From an uncultured Lachnospiraceae bacterium (GTDB lineage Bacteria > Bacillota > Clostridia > Lachnospirales > Lachnospiraceae): 62,543 bases of DNA. Every line of letters starts with the position of its first letter. The first letter of the stretch is position 1. Below the pieces are notes generated by a model that saw only the letters and a program-made list of their open reading frames with translations, had not been told where the DNA came from and ran no database searches. This document shows positions 17,432 to 26,930 of the stretch, one piece after another. Location of the stretch: positions 1 to 62,543 of the forward strand of contig CAMWHJ010000012.1 in the NCBI GenBank assembly GCA_947174015.1. Direction: 5' to 3'. Both the position numbers and the translations under genes were made by a program.

Positions 17432-17629
17432 CTAAATTTCTACTGCTGTTGTAACAGCACTGCCTATAATATTTTCTCTCATTTGCTCTTTATTTCTAAA
17501 ATCAATTTCGGAATATACATCAATATTTTCGCTGTCACTGCCCTGACCATTCAGCCAGTCAACACCACCATTGTTGTCTGCAATGTAACCATCCAGACTC
17601 ATTGCAATAAATAAAATAACTTTTCTCAT
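17432..17629 (-). pseudogene. Dihydrofolate reductase-like (RibD C-terminal) fragment
   Basis: Start MRKVILFIAMSLDGYIADNN after GAGGTAATAAGGC is the unmistakable beginning of the YyaP/YwjB branch of DHFR-like oxidoreductases, and GGVDWLNG follows as expected. After about 42 residues homology stops and the frame runs into the repeat element. Normal length is near 175 aa, so at least three quarters are gone. Confidence 0.7.
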
Positions 17630-17798
17630 GCCTTATTACCTCTTTCTGTCGTAACATCTAACGTATTGCATTATCTTCAGAAATACTCGGTTTTTTCCTA
17701 TATGACCTCCAAAACAGAATGTTGTCTGTCTAATATATTTATCCACGATACTCCATTGCATAAACAGTCATACCATTTTATAGCTTTTTTGTCTGATA

Positions 17799-19264
17799 AC
17801 ACCACTTTACAACTTTTAAATAAAAAACGCACAAGGCACTTTTCGTAGTATAATAAGTTTACACACAAATCCATACGAAAGAGAGTGACCTTATACGTTT
17901 AACTTATTATACAATGAAAACAACATAATTGGTAGGTTTTATAAATATTTTTCTGTATATTTTTATACAGTTTATGCTCCGACTGCTCAAAACCTGTTCC
18001 TTTTCCTGCTTGCCATGCTTGCTCTGGAAAGGGCAGATTCTATCCGTTTTCTTTACAGACATTTTCTGTCTACGATAACAGATAGATCATTGAATGCTTT
18101 TTACTATGTCTGTTCTCATGCAAAAATAGACTATACTTCATTTATGAATGTTACTGCTTCCATGGCATTGAAATGGATCCCAAAAGACCTTGGTTCCCAG
18201 CCTGTTTTTCTATGCATAGATGATACCATGGTTCCAAAATCCGGTAAAAATTTTGAGGATGTTTCAAAACTTTTTGACCATGCTGCACACAATGGCTCTC
18301 ATTATCTCAATGGACACTGCTTTGTGAGTGTCCTGCTCTGTGTGCCCGTGTGGAATGACAATAAGATCTGCTACCAGTCTGTCCCACTCGGATACCGTAT
18401 CTGGGAAAAGAACCAGTCAAAGCTTAAGCTCGCAGCTTCCATGGTCAGGCAGGTCATGCCTGAATTCCATGGCTGGAAAAATGTCATCATCCTCTGTGAC
18501 AGCTGGTATGTAAAGAAAGAGTTAACTGCCATAGTCAAAGAATACCAAAATCTTGACTTGATCGGGAACGCAAGGAGTGATTCTGTCATGTATGACCTTG
18601 CACCACAGCCTACCAGACACAGGGGAAGACCGACAAAACACAGATGCCGGCTTTCCATTGAAGCAGACTTTATACTGTCATCTGAAAAGATAGATGGCTA
18701 TTACATTGGATCCCGTCAGGTTCTCACCAACATTTCCGGCGAAAAGGAAGTTATGGCCTATGTTACATGTACAAAAAGAACAGATGGTTCCAGACGTTTA
18801 TTTTTCAGCACAATATCCCCCCAGCCAGCTGCAGTTCTTCTGTGCGTGGCAGGAAAAAGCCCCTTTGAACCAGACAGGAAGTGAATGGATGAAGTATATC
18901 CCTCTTTTTCTGTACTCATTCAGATGGAATATAGAAATAAGTTATTATGAGCAGAAAACATTCTGGTCTTTATGCCGTTACATGGTACGGAGCAAAAATG
19001 GGATAGAACTGCTGGTAAATTTGAACAATATCGGCTATTGTGCAATGAAAATACTGCCATATTAAGATGCTGCATTTTCAAAATACCGCAACAGCAGTGC
19101 ACAGGACTTTCGTTTTGAACTTAGTGAGCAGATCCGCCAGCAGGTATTTTTTGCCAGTTTCGTGAAAAACATCGAAAACCACATAAAATCTGATATGGTT
19201 ACAAAAGCCTTAAAACAGCTACTCTGGCAACATGGTGTCAGGTGATAAAGTTGTAAAGTGGTGT
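17799..19264 (+). mobile_element. Degenerate IS4-superfamily insertion sequence
   Basis: A 1466-bp unit with perfect 18-bp terminal inverted repeats: ACACCACTTTACAACTTT at 17799-17816 and its complement at 19247-19264. It carries one transposase gene in the plus direction. No convincing target duplication was found (flanks CTGATA and ATGAAA). The transposase is broken, so movement would need help from an intact copy elsewhere. Confidence 0.85.
18015..19245 (+). pseudogene. DDE transposase, frameshifted
   Basis: First part from ATG 18015 (the frame is open from about 17893 without ATG) includes FLCIDDTMVPKSGK (first Asp) and VIILCDSWYVKKE (second Asp). At a run of six C near 18820 a one-base excess shifts the frame; the true frame continues QLQFFCAWQEKAPLNQTGSE and FRWNIEISYYEQKTFWSL (the Glu). 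A stop after KILPY at 19063-19065 cuts off a further block, SEQIRQQVFFASFVKNIE, ending at 19245. Arrangement fits the IS4/IS701 type. Confidence 0.8.
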
Positions 19265-19282
19265 ATGAAATGCAAAACTGGG

Positions 19283-19310
19283 GTAACAGTTTAGGTATCT
19301 GAACTGTTAC
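19283..19310. repeat. Palindromic intergenic repeat, short copy
   Basis: GTAACAGTTTAG and CTGAACTGTTAC with a four-base centre. Nearly the same 28-mer as at 40809-40836. Lies just outside the insertion sequence. Confidence 0.75.
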
Positions 19311-19571
19311 AAACTGGAAAATGGGGCAAAATCATCACTGTGCACAGGGAGTCTGTGCCCAACAACAGAAAAGGTGCTAATATCTTGTAATTTCTACTTT
19401 TTCTTGCACATATGTTCGTTTTTCTGTATACTATTGATTAGATATAACCATAAAGGCAAAAAACAATTCCGTTTTTGTAACTGTGAAGTCAAGAAACAGT
19501 TGCTTGATATTCATAATTTTCATAATTGCTTTCATGGCATAACTAAACTTTACATAGAAACGAGGTACGAT

Positions 19572-20825
19572 ATGAACAAGAAAGATATCCTGGAATTAAA
19601 ACGACGTTTTAAAAAAGAAGCCTGCACCTTCACCAGACTGTGCGGCTGCTATGTGGATGGTGAACGCAATAAAGTCACCGCTTTTGGTGACAGCTTCTAT
19701 AACTTAGATGAGGAAGAATTTTACAAATACCTGGACATTGCCAAGAAAACCTTATCCGGTACTTTGGACAACAATATTTTAAATTTAGAATTTCCTCTGG
19801 AGGAGGAAGGTGTGGGCGGCAAACAGCAGTTTCTCATGGGCTTAAAATCCTCTGCACTGGAAAATGATGAGCTATTGGATGCCTTTTATGACCTGGTCAT
19901 TGAAAATTATCACTATGCAGGCAACTATCTGATTTTACTGTTTCATGATGTGTATGATGTAATGCGCAAAACATCTGATAACAGTAAATTAGATGAATCG
20001 GAAGAGGTCTATGAATACCTGCTCTGTGCCATTTGCCCCGTTGCCTTATCGAAACCGGGCTTAGGGTACCATGCCGATGAAAACCGCATTGGTGCCAGAA
20101 TTCGTGACTGGGTGGTAGGGGTGCCGGACACTGGTTTTGTGTTCCCTGCCTTTACTGACCGAAGCTCTGATATCCACACACTTATGTTCTACACCAAAGA
20201 TGCCAAGGCTCCTCACAATGAGTTGGTGGAGTTCGGTCTTGGTCTGCCCTCAAAACTCACTGCCACCGAGCAAAAACTCACCTTCCAGGGCATTGTGCAG
20301 AAAGTAATCGGTGAGGAAGATGATGATGCCAGAGCTCTTTACATGGATATTCAGGAAAATATCCATAATCTGATTCCAGTACCTGAGGATGAAACTAAAG
20401 AACCAGAGCCTGTACAGATGACCACTGCTGCCATTTCCTCTGTATTGTCGGAAAGTGGTGTTCCGGAAGAAAAAGCTGCATTGATTGAAAAGACTTATGG
20501 GGAGGTATTTCAGGATGAAATGCCTGTGGCAGAACATTTGGTGGACTCTAAGTTAGTGGAGGCCAACGAAAAGCGAAAGGAACGGCTGCAATTAATAGAA
20601 CAGGTGGACAACTTAAAACAACAGTTAAACGAAACCCGCTCCGTATCTGTGGACTCTGATGAAAATGATATGCCAGTTACAAAAACCTATGATGTTATCC
20701 TGCGGGTAAAACCAGAAAAGGTAAGCCAAATTCATTCAGAAATAATTAATGGCAAAAAATGCCTGGTAATACCCATGGAGGAAGATGAACATGCGGCTGT
20801 GAACGGTGTGAATACCACTGTTTAA
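19572..20825 (+). CDS. DUF4317 family protein
   Basis: 417 aa from ATG 19572 (GAGG before it; the frame extends further upstream but without a ribosome site). It opens MNKKDILELKRRFKKEACTF and contains RLCGCYVDGERNKV and ENRIGARIRDWVVGVPDTGFVFPAFTDR, which I recognise as DUF4317, a family almost confined to Clostridia. No membrane segment or enzyme motif is seen; the C-terminal third is acidic with a short coiled coil (EKRKERLQLIEQVDNLKQQL). Function unknown. Single-gene unit ending at a strong terminator. Confidence 0.85.
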   Translation: MNKKDILELKRRFKKEACTFTRLCGCYVDGERNKVTAFGDSFYNLDEEEFYKYLDIAKKTLSGTLDNNILNLEFPLEEEGVGGKQQFLMGLKSSALENDELLDAFYDLVIENYHYAGNYLILLFHDVYDVMRKTSDNSKLDESEEVYEYLLCAICPVALSKPGLGYHADENRIGARIRDWVVGVPDTGFVFPAFTDRSSDIHTLMFYTKDAKAPHNELVEFGLGLPSKLTATEQKLTFQGIVQKVIGEEDDDARALYMDIQENIHNLIPVPEDETKEPEPVQMTTAAISSVLSESGVPEEKAALIEKTYGEVFQDEMPVAEHLVDSKLVEANEKRKERLQLIEQVDNLKQQLNETRSVSVDSDENDMPVTKTYDVILRVKPEKVSQIHSEIINGKKCLVIPMEEDEHAAVNGVNTTV

Positions 20826-20832
20826 CTGATAT

Positions 20833-20869
20833 AATAAGCCCAGAGATATTCAGCATCTCTGGGCTTATT
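20833..20869. terminator. Bidirectional terminator
   Basis: A 15-bp stem AATAAGCCCAGAGAT / ATCTCTGGGCTTATT with a seven-base loop between the convergent DUF4317 and lipase genes. Confidence 0.85.
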
Positions 20870-20876
20870 CTTTCTC

Positions 20877-22235
20877 TTATAATCCTCGCTTTTTTAAATC
20901 TGCTGCCAACTGTACATAAAATTCCCGAACATCAAAATCCTGAAAATTTTCTCTGTTTAAGTCAATCATGTCTCCATGGGAGATCCCTCGTTTTCCCCTT
21001 ACAGTAAGAAACTCATAGTTTTCTCCCCAGCAAAAGGACTTTTCCCCCACCAATCCATCATTTTCACCGTCAAAATACTTCACAAACAGATTGGTGAGAT
21101 TCAAAGGAAAACGACATCCCGATGCCACATTCAGCTTGGAACCCACACTTTGATAATAGACCTTTTCACTATCCTTTATGTGATAATTTCTCTCATAACA
21201 AACCGAGGATGTTAAATCTGTCACCGCTGCCAGAAAGTCAGGCTCTTTGTCGCCTAACTCTTTCAAGGCTGTGTTGTAAGCTTTCGCAATCATCTGCTTC
21301 TGTTGCTCCGGCACCTTGGACAAAAGATAATCTGCAAATTCACAGCCCCTGTGAGGAGTGTTAATGGTGGTCAGGCTGGCGACCAAATCCTCTGCCCCCA
21401 AAAGGGAGATGGCATATCTGGCATCCAAGCCTCCCTTGGAATGGGCAATCAGATTTACCTTTTCACAGCCCGTGTCCCTGCAGATTTCCTGAATCCGTTT
21501 TACAATCTCTTTTCCGCATTCCTCCACACTGGCAGCCGACTGTTGATTTCCATAATAGATGACAGCTCCGTTTTGTTCCAACTCCTTGGGAATCCTTCCC
21601 CAGTAATTAAAAAAACGAAAATCTCGAAAAAACACGCCATGTATCAATAAAATAGGGTATTTCGTGGCACATATTTGCTGCTCCCTGCGGCTTTCGTTCA
21701 ACAGAATTTTGGAGTTCTCCACTTTTACCTCCTGCCCTGCCACCTGAAGAATTTTCCCCAGTGCAATCAAATGAGCAATGGGAATCCAGCCACACACAAT
21801 CCCCCAGACACGCCACTTCATACCCAGTTGATTTGATGTGGTATATACTCGGATAATGCCATTCCAAAATATCACACATTCGATTAAAAAAATGCAAAGA
21901 ATATGCAAAAGCCAGTCCGTCCATACCATAAAGCTCTCAAACCCATTGTTTTCCTTCCCCAGAAACAGCACCACCTCGATGATTAACAATGCAAAAATAG
22001 AGCCTAAGAAAGCATACAATAGTTCACAGCCCTGCTGGCAAATGGTAAGCCTGATTGCTTTTTTCTTGTTACAAAAAAATTGTGGACTTACACTGACAAC
22101 TATAAATAACAATGCAAGAAATACAAGACACCATCCAGACAATTTATTTTTCTGTAATAGATAGAAATTGGCAGTCGCTGTTATGATAAAGATATCCAAG
22201 ATACGAAACAGCCAATTTACTGCTTTTTCCATCAT
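20877..22235 (-). CDS. Membrane-anchored alpha/beta hydrolase (lipase-like)
   Basis: 452 aa. The first 165 residues hold about four to five hydrophobic segments (near 11-29, 36-51, 74-93, 108-129, 145-162). From residue 193 an alpha/beta-hydrolase domain follows: PILLIHGVFFRDF (oxyanion hole), nucleophile Ser266 in LIAHSKGGLDARYA, an acidic FDGENDGLVGE and a His in GISHGDM. This matches bacterial triacylglycerol lipase/esterase families, here tied to the membrane. It begins 15 bases after the AIM24 gene, so it is probably the last gene of the purine operon transcript; a weak ribosome site suggests translational coupling. Confidence 0.82.
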   Translation of the reverse strand: MMEKAVNWLFRILDIFIITATANFYLLQKNKLSGWCLVFLALLFIVVSVSPQFFCNKKKAIRLTICQQGCELLYAFLGSIFALLIIEVVLFLGKENNGFESFMVWTDWLLHILCIFLIECVIFWNGIIRVYTTSNQLGMKWRVWGIVCGWIPIAHLIALGKILQVAGQEVKVENSKILLNESRREQQICATKYPILLIHGVFFRDFRFFNYWGRIPKELEQNGAVIYYGNQQSAASVEECGKEIVKRIQEICRDTGCEKVNLIAHSKGGLDARYAISLLGAEDLVASLTTINTPHRGCEFADYLLSKVPEQQKQMIAKAYNTALKELGDKEPDFLAAVTDLTSSVCYERNYHIKDSEKVYYQSVGSKLNVASGCRFPLNLTNLFVKYFDGENDGLVGEKSFCWGENYEFLTVRGKRGISHGDMIDLNRENFQDFDVREFYVQLAADLKKRGL

Positions 22236-22250
22236 TTTCCCACAATTCCC

Positions 22251-23003
22251 TTATAGTGGTGCCATCAGCACTTTTCCAGTTCCACGATATACGTTTACCA
22301 AACCTTCCCCACTGGCAGCAGATCCAACCAATGTTTTGGTGGAACGCTCCACGGTAAAATCAAGAGTGCTGCTCCAAGCCACTGCAAAGTTGCCATCGAC
22401 CTTCAACACATCATTTTCCAAAATCACTTCCACCAGTTCTTCTCTCGGGCATTTGCATTCCAGCACTGCATTTCCCCTTCCTGTAAGACAGGAATTGAAC
22501 AATCCTTCTCCGCCCAACACTGCGGAAGAAAAATTCTTTCTTGCCACTGTCTTAATCTCTACTGTGCCATCACAGGCATAAAACATACCATCATCAATCA
22601 CCATACCGCCCCATTGTGCCACATCCTCAATGAGCAAATATTTATAGGTCGGTTCCAAGACCAAAATACCATTCCCCTGATATTTTGGCTTAATGGCAGA
22701 CTCACTGGTTACCTTAGAACTGACTAATTTTCTTGCAAAGTCTCCTACTCCCTTTACATTCGTGGCAACATTTATATTACCTGCAAACCACTGCATTGCT
22801 CCAGCTTGAACGACAGCACTGTGGTCATTATCCAATTCAAACATTACCTGTCTTCTTCTCACATTCATCTTGGAAGCAAAATATGCACTGGCAGCCTCTC
22901 CCGGAGTGTTGCTCATATCTCTCTCATATTCAAATATCTTAATGTTTCCCTTTTGCTCTATAATTTTTCTTACATAAGTTTCTTTCATATTTACACGAAT
23001 CAT
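22251..23003 (-). CDS. AIM24 / TIGR00266 family protein
   Basis: 250 aa, ATG behind GAAGGAGAAATTGT. Repeated beta-strand pattern with GAMQWFAGNINVATNVKGVG, then YLLIEDVAQWGGMVIDDGMFYACD and GGEGLFNSCLTGRGNAVLEC, all typical of the AIM24 beta-prism fold. Bacterial members have no firm function; the yeast namesake is a mitochondrial membrane-organisation protein. It lies 30 bases after the AICAR transformylase gene and before the lipase. Confidence 0.85.
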   Translation of the reverse strand: MIRVNMKETYVRKIIEQKGNIKIFEYERDMSNTPGEAASAYFASKMNVRRRQVMFELDNDHSAVVQAGAMQWFAGNINVATNVKGVGDFARKLVSSKVTSESAIKPKYQGNGILVLEPTYKYLLIEDVAQWGGMVIDDGMFYACDGTVEIKTVARKNFSSAVLGGEGLFNSCLTGRGNAVLECKCPREELVEVILENDVLKVDGNFAVAWSSTLDFTVERSTKTLVGSAASGEGLVNVYRGTGKVLMAPL

Positions 23004-23033
23004 ACAATTTCTCCTTCTCTTTTACTGCTTGTC

Positions 23034-24212
23034 TTAATGATGGAACAAACGGATTCCGGTAAATACCATTGCCATATGATACTGATCTGCACATGCAATG
23101 ACTAAGTCATCTCTCACAGAACCACCCGGCTGTGCAATATATTTCACACCACTCTTGTGTGCTCTCTCAATGTTATCAGAAAATGGGAAAAAGGCATCCG
23201 AACCTAAGGTTACGTCTCTGTTTCCATCTAACCATGCTCTCTTTTCCTCTCTTGTAAACACCTGAGGCTTTACTTTAAAACGTTTCTGCCATTCACCCTC
23301 GCGAAGTACGTCCTCATATTCATCTCCGATAAATACATCAATGGTATTATCTCTGTCTGCACGTCCTAAACTGTCTACAAATTGCAGATTTAATACTTGA
23401 GGTGCCTGACGAAGATACCAGTTGTCTGCCTTTTGTCCTGCCAGTCTGGTACAGTGAATACGGGACTGCTGTCCTGCACCGATGCCGATTGCCTGTCCGT
23501 TCTTAACATAACACACCGAATTAGACTGGGTATATTTTAAAGTAATTAAAGCAATCTTCATATCAATGATGGCAGATTCCGGAATATCCTTGTTCTCTGT
23601 CACCACATTGGATAATAAATCTCCATTGATATCCAGTTCATTTCTTCCCTGCTCAAAGGTAATTCCATAGACCTGCTTTCTCTCCAATTCCACCGGCACA
23701 TAATCCGGGTCAATCTGAATAATGTTGTAATTGCCCTTCTTTTTCTGCATTAACAGTTTCATTGCCTCATCCGTATAACCCGGAGCAATCACACCGTCAG
23801 ATACCTCTCTCTTAATCAATCTGGCAGTATCCACATCACACACATCCGATAAAGCAATAAAATCACCAAAGGAGGACATTCTGTCGGCACCTCTGGCTCT
23901 TGCATAAGCACAAGCCAATGGTGACAGCTCACCTAGATCTTCAACCCAGTAAATTTTTGCCAAGGTATCATCCAAAGGAAGACCTACCGCTGCACCTGCC
24001 GGAGAAACATGCTTAAAGGAAGTGGCTGCCGGAAGTTTTGTTGCCTCCTTTAATTCCTTCACTAACTGCCACCCGTTAAAGGCATCTAAAAAATTAATAT
24101 AGCCCGGTTTGCCATTTAATACCTTAACAGGTAAATCACTTCCATCCTCCATATAGATTCTGGATGGTTTCTGATTTGGATTACAGCCATATTTTAATTG
24201 AATTTCGTTCAT
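23034..24212 (-). CDS. AICAR transformylase (stand-alone formyltransferase)
   Basis: 392 aa, RBS AAGGAGAAAAACG. Corresponds to the C-terminal domain of PurH: NPNQKPSRIYMEDGS near the start, K67-H68 in SFKHVSPAGAAVG (catalytic Lys-His), DFIALSDVCD, and GIGAGQQSRIHCT near residue 245. It transfers formyl from 10-formyl-THF to AICAR, giving FAICAR. The cyclohydrolase half of PurH is absent and is supplied by the separate gene just upstream (12-base gap). Both follow a ZTP riboswitch, which senses the AICAR triphosphate that rises when folate is short: a direct feedback on this step. Confidence 0.92.
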   Translation of the reverse strand: MNEIQLKYGCNPNQKPSRIYMEDGSDLPVKVLNGKPGYINFLDAFNGWQLVKELKEATKLPAATSFKHVSPAGAAVGLPLDDTLAKIYWVEDLGELSPLACAYARARGADRMSSFGDFIALSDVCDVDTARLIKREVSDGVIAPGYTDEAMKLLMQKKKGNYNIIQIDPDYVPVELERKQVYGITFEQGRNELDINGDLLSNVVTENKDIPESAIIDMKIALITLKYTQSNSVCYVKNGQAIGIGAGQQSRIHCTRLAGQKADNWYLRQAPQVLNLQFVDSLGRADRDNTIDVFIGDEYEDVLREGEWQKRFKVKPQVFTREEKRAWLDGNRDVTLGSDAFFPFSDNIERAHKSGVKYIAQPGGSVRDDLVIACADQYHMAMVFTGIRLFHH

Positions 24213-24223
24213 CGTTTTTCTCC

Positions 24224-24937
24224 TTATTTGTTCTTGTTGATAATTTTCGTTTCATAAGTTCCGGTTTCAATGTCAATATATCTTACGAATAAGGATACCT
24301 TATTCTCTTCATTTAAACTGTTCCATACCATGTTGGCAAACTCTTCCATATCATCAGGAATGGCTACCAGCTTTGGTTCTCCTTCAAAGCTTGGCAGTGG
24401 ATTGCCATCATGCATATAGGTATGGATAAAATGTCCTTCCCCCGCCACCGGTTTATCATAGGTAAAGGTATAACGGTTACAACAATCCGGATTCCCGTTA
24501 TTGCTCTTTAAGATAGACATGGCATAATCATAGGCACCACTCTCCACATGCATGACACCGGAAATTCTAGGTGTGTAATTTGGACCATCCGGCTCAAATT
24601 CACGGCTTCTCAAAGACTGTTCAAATGTCAGCTCCTGAGCCATACCTTCATAGATGGTATCTGTTTGGTCACCGTTGGTTACAATGGTTCTGTTGCCCAA
24701 TACTCTTACCGGTGCATAAATAATCAGACTGGGATCTTCTAACTTAGATGGATCAAAGGCTTCCGTACGGATACCTTCCCCCTCCTCTACAAACACGCGG
24801 TTTCTGCTGTTGGAACTTCTTCCCATGATAAAATATGCTGTGACAGCCTTCTTTCCGTCCTTGGATTTTCCGATGACAATACCACGTCCCGGATATGCGT
24901 TGTTCTTCAATTCCTGTTCCAATGATAACATTTCCAT
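24224..24937 (-). CDS. IMP cyclohydrolase, PurO-like
   Basis: 237 aa, ATG 24937 after AGGAGGAAGCCAA. The start NNAYPGRGIVIGKSKDGKKA and the block VTAYFIMGRSSNSRNRVF identify the PF07826 IMP cyclohydrolase family first described in archaea, unrelated to the bacterial PurH domain. It closes FAICAR to IMP, the last step of de novo purine synthesis. First gene of the operon, immediately behind the ZTP riboswitch. Confidence 0.9.
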   Translation of the reverse strand: MEMLSLEQELKNNAYPGRGIVIGKSKDGKKAVTAYFIMGRSSNSRNRVFVEEGEGIRTEAFDPSKLEDPSLIIYAPVRVLGNRTIVTNGDQTDTIYEGMAQELTFEQSLRSREFEPDGPNYTPRISGVMHVESGAYDYAMSILKSNNGNPDCCNRYTFTYDKPVAGEGHFIHTYMHDGNPLPSFEGEPKLVAIPDDMEEFANMVWNSLNEENKVSLFVRYIDIETGTYETKIINKNK

Positions 24938-24983
24938 TTGGCTTCCTCCTGATTTTCAACCTGTGATCATTTTCCATAGACAC

Positions 24984-25100
24984 AAAAGACCGCCTGAGCG
25001 CACTTTGTCAGTGTCTGCCCAGGCGGTCGGCTTGCATCTTGTACACTCCCCGTAGGTTCCCCTACCCAGATTTCTCTGTTTTCCGCCAGTTGTGTACGCT
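24984..25100 (-). ncRNA. ZTP (pfl) riboswitch with terminator
   Basis: Read leftwards, the RNA has an outer helix GTACAC/GTGTAC, the conserved CTGGCGG and GGGGAG segments, and the hallmark CCGCCTGGGCA (25015-25026). The last is also the 5' arm of a terminator: GACCGCCTG pairs with CAGGCGGTC at 24988-24996, followed by TTTT. When ZTP binds, CCGCCTGGGC is held in the pseudoknot and the terminator cannot form, turning on the IMP cyclohydrolase-AICAR transformylase operon. Confidence 0.92.
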
Positions 25101-25108
25101 TACATTCT

Positions 25109-25137
25109 ATATTAATAGAGGTTTCTGGAAAATGCAA
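25109..25137 (-). promoter_or_regulatory. Promoter of the purine riboswitch operon
   Basis: On the minus strand TTGCAT (25137-25132) and TAATAT (25114-25109) are 17 bases apart, placing the transcript start just before the riboswitch aptamer. Confidence 0.65.
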
Positions 25138-25158
25138 GCAATATTTTCAGATATTATA

Positions 25159-26223
25159 TCACTGTTTGGAATCCCTATGGACAAAATGATTGTTGCTGCC
25201 TTTCTCCACCCTGGGTATGGTCAGTTTCAGCACAAACCCCTCTCCTGCCACACTTTCCGGCTCTACGGTAATCTTTAAATCCTCTGCCATTTGATTTGCC
25301 AGGTATAATCCCATGCCAGTGGCATTTTTATTCCCGTCACCCAGACTTCCGGTAAATCCCTTATCCAATAAAAACGGCAGATCATAGGGAGCAGCACCCA
25401 CACCATTATCACAAATACAGAGCTGGATTTCCCCGGTTGTGCTCTCTGCTATGGACATGGTAAGCTTTGACACTGCTTTTTGGACATCCTGATACTTTAT
25501 GGCATTGCTGACTGCCTGTCTTAATAGAAAGAGAAATCCCTTTCTGTCTGTGAAAATTTCCACGTCTTCCCCCTCTGTACCTGTCACAATCCCTTTTTCC
25601 TCCAATAAACTCATATATTCTTCTGTGATCTCCTGCCAAAGTTCTTTTATGGACAAAAATTCCCAATAAAAGTCCACTTTGGCAGACTGCATTCTGGCAT
25701 AAGTGAGCATCCGATCCAGATCCTCCTGAATTTTCGTTCTTGCATATTCTAAACGGGTATAAACCATAGGGGAGATTTCTTCCCTGCGGTTATCCAATAC
25801 AAAGGTCATCAACGCCAGCGGTGTCTTTATTTCGTGTGCCCAGCTTTCAATATATTCCTCATATTCCTGCCTCATCCTCTCATTTGTCTGAATATCCTCC
25901 TGCTGCGTACGCAAGAGAGTTATAATTTTTTCCAACTGCTGCTGCTCATTTGCAGTTGCACGAAAAATCTTTTTCTCCTGCCGCCAAAGTTCAGGAGTTT
26001 CCAAAATATGGGCAATTTCTCTTTCTTTTGTCCGATCCTGAGAAACCGCCACAATTCCCACCAGTCCGAAGATAATCAAGGAGCCTATCATTGCAGTGGG
26101 CAGGAGTATAAAAAAATCCACCTCTGTCGCCACCCACAACAGAAAAAAAGACAAAAGATTTATCGAAAAAAGAGCCACCCACCAAATACAATATTTTTTC
26201 CACAATTCTATCATTAGTTTCAT
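25159..26223 (-). CDS. Bce-type sensor histidine kinase
   Basis: 354 aa. Two N-terminal membrane spans (about 12-32 and 36-60) with almost no outside loop, typical of intramembrane-sensing kinases that take their signal from an ABC permease. Phosphoacceptor His130 in ESWAHEIKTPLALMTF; ATPase motifs SNAIKYQ (N box) and CDNGVGAAPYDLP (G1) then GLYLANQMAED (G2). The start overlaps the response-regulator stop by four bases. Works with the three genes upstream. Confidence 0.9.
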   Translation of the reverse strand: MKLMIELWKKYCIWWVALFSINLLSFFLLWVATEVDFFILLPTAMIGSLIIFGLVGIVAVSQDRTKEREIAHILETPELWRQEKKIFRATANEQQQLEKIITLLRTQQEDIQTNERMRQEYEEYIESWAHEIKTPLALMTFVLDNRREEISPMVYTRLEYARTKIQEDLDRMLTYARMQSAKVDFYWEFLSIKELWQEITEEYMSLLEEKGIVTGTEGEDVEIFTDRKGFLFLLRQAVSNAIKYQDVQKAVSKLTMSIAESTTGEIQLCICDNGVGAAPYDLPFLLDKGFTGSLGDGNKNATGMGLYLANQMAEDLKITVEPESVAGEGFVLKLTIPRVEKGSNNHFVHRDSKQ

Positions 26224-26903
26224 TTTCTTTGCTCCTCAATTCTGGTAAGATAGTAGCCTCTGCCCCGAAGGGTTACAATTTTATAGTTATCAGTAATATT
26301 TCCCAATACCTTTTTCAGCCTTGTCATATTTACCGAGAAAGCGTTTTCATCTATATACTCCATGCCACCCCAGATTTCAGCAGCAAAATTTTCCTTGGTA
26401 ACCGGCTCCTGCCCTGACTTTAGCAAAAGTGCCAGCATTTTGCCCTGATTTTCGGAAAGCACACTGGAACTTCCCTCCACATACAAGGTATAGGTCTGAA
26501 TATCCAACTTCATTCCCATTTCCTCCACAAACAGCTTTCTGTCCTGATTTCTCCGAAGCAGATTGGTGATTCTTGCCAACAGTCGTTCCTTGTGGCAGGG
26601 CTTGGTGAGATATTCGTCTGCCCCAAGCCCCAATGCATGAAGTTCATCTCTTAAATTGTCTCTGCTGGTAAGCACAAGAATGGGCAGGGTTGTATGCTTT
26701 CGAAGAGATTTGCAGATTTCAAAACCGCTTTCCATGGGCAAATTCAAATCCAGAAGCACCAAATCCGGCGAAATGGCGGTTATCTGAACAGAGGTATCTT
26801 CAAAATCTGTCACCACAGCTACCTGATATCCCTCCTTTTCCAAAATGCACTGCAATTCCTGCCGCATCCACTGTTCATCCTCCACAATCACAATTTTTTC
26901 CAA
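26220..26903 (-). CDS. OmpR-type response regulator (Bce module)
   Basis: 227 aa. Receiver domain with acidic pocket VEDE at 7-10, phosphorylation site Asp52 in LVLLDLNLP and Lys in YLTKPC; C-terminal winged helix with ENAFSVNMTRLKKVLG and TLRGRGYYL. It lies 27 bases after the permease gene and overlaps the kinase gene, so all four genes form one unit. Likely activates the adjacent ABC genes when cell-envelope antibiotics are sensed. Confidence 0.92.
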   Translation of the reverse strand: MEKIVIVEDEQWMRQELQCILEKEGYQVAVVTDFEDTSVQITAISPDLVLLDLNLPMESGFEICKSLRKHTTLPILVLTSRDNLRDELHALGLGADEYLTKPCHKERLLARITNLLRRNQDRKLFVEEMGMKLDIQTYTLYVEGSSSVLSENQGKMLALLLKSGQEPVTKENFAAEIWGGMEYIDENAFSVNMTRLKKVLGNITDNYKIVTLRGRGYYLTRIEEQRK

Positions 26904-26930
26904 AATGTTCCCTCCTGCTCCTCTATATAA

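Noticed and set aside
17799-19264. Target-site duplication for the IS4-like element
   Set aside because: Flanking bases CTGATA and ATGAAA do not give a convincing direct repeat.
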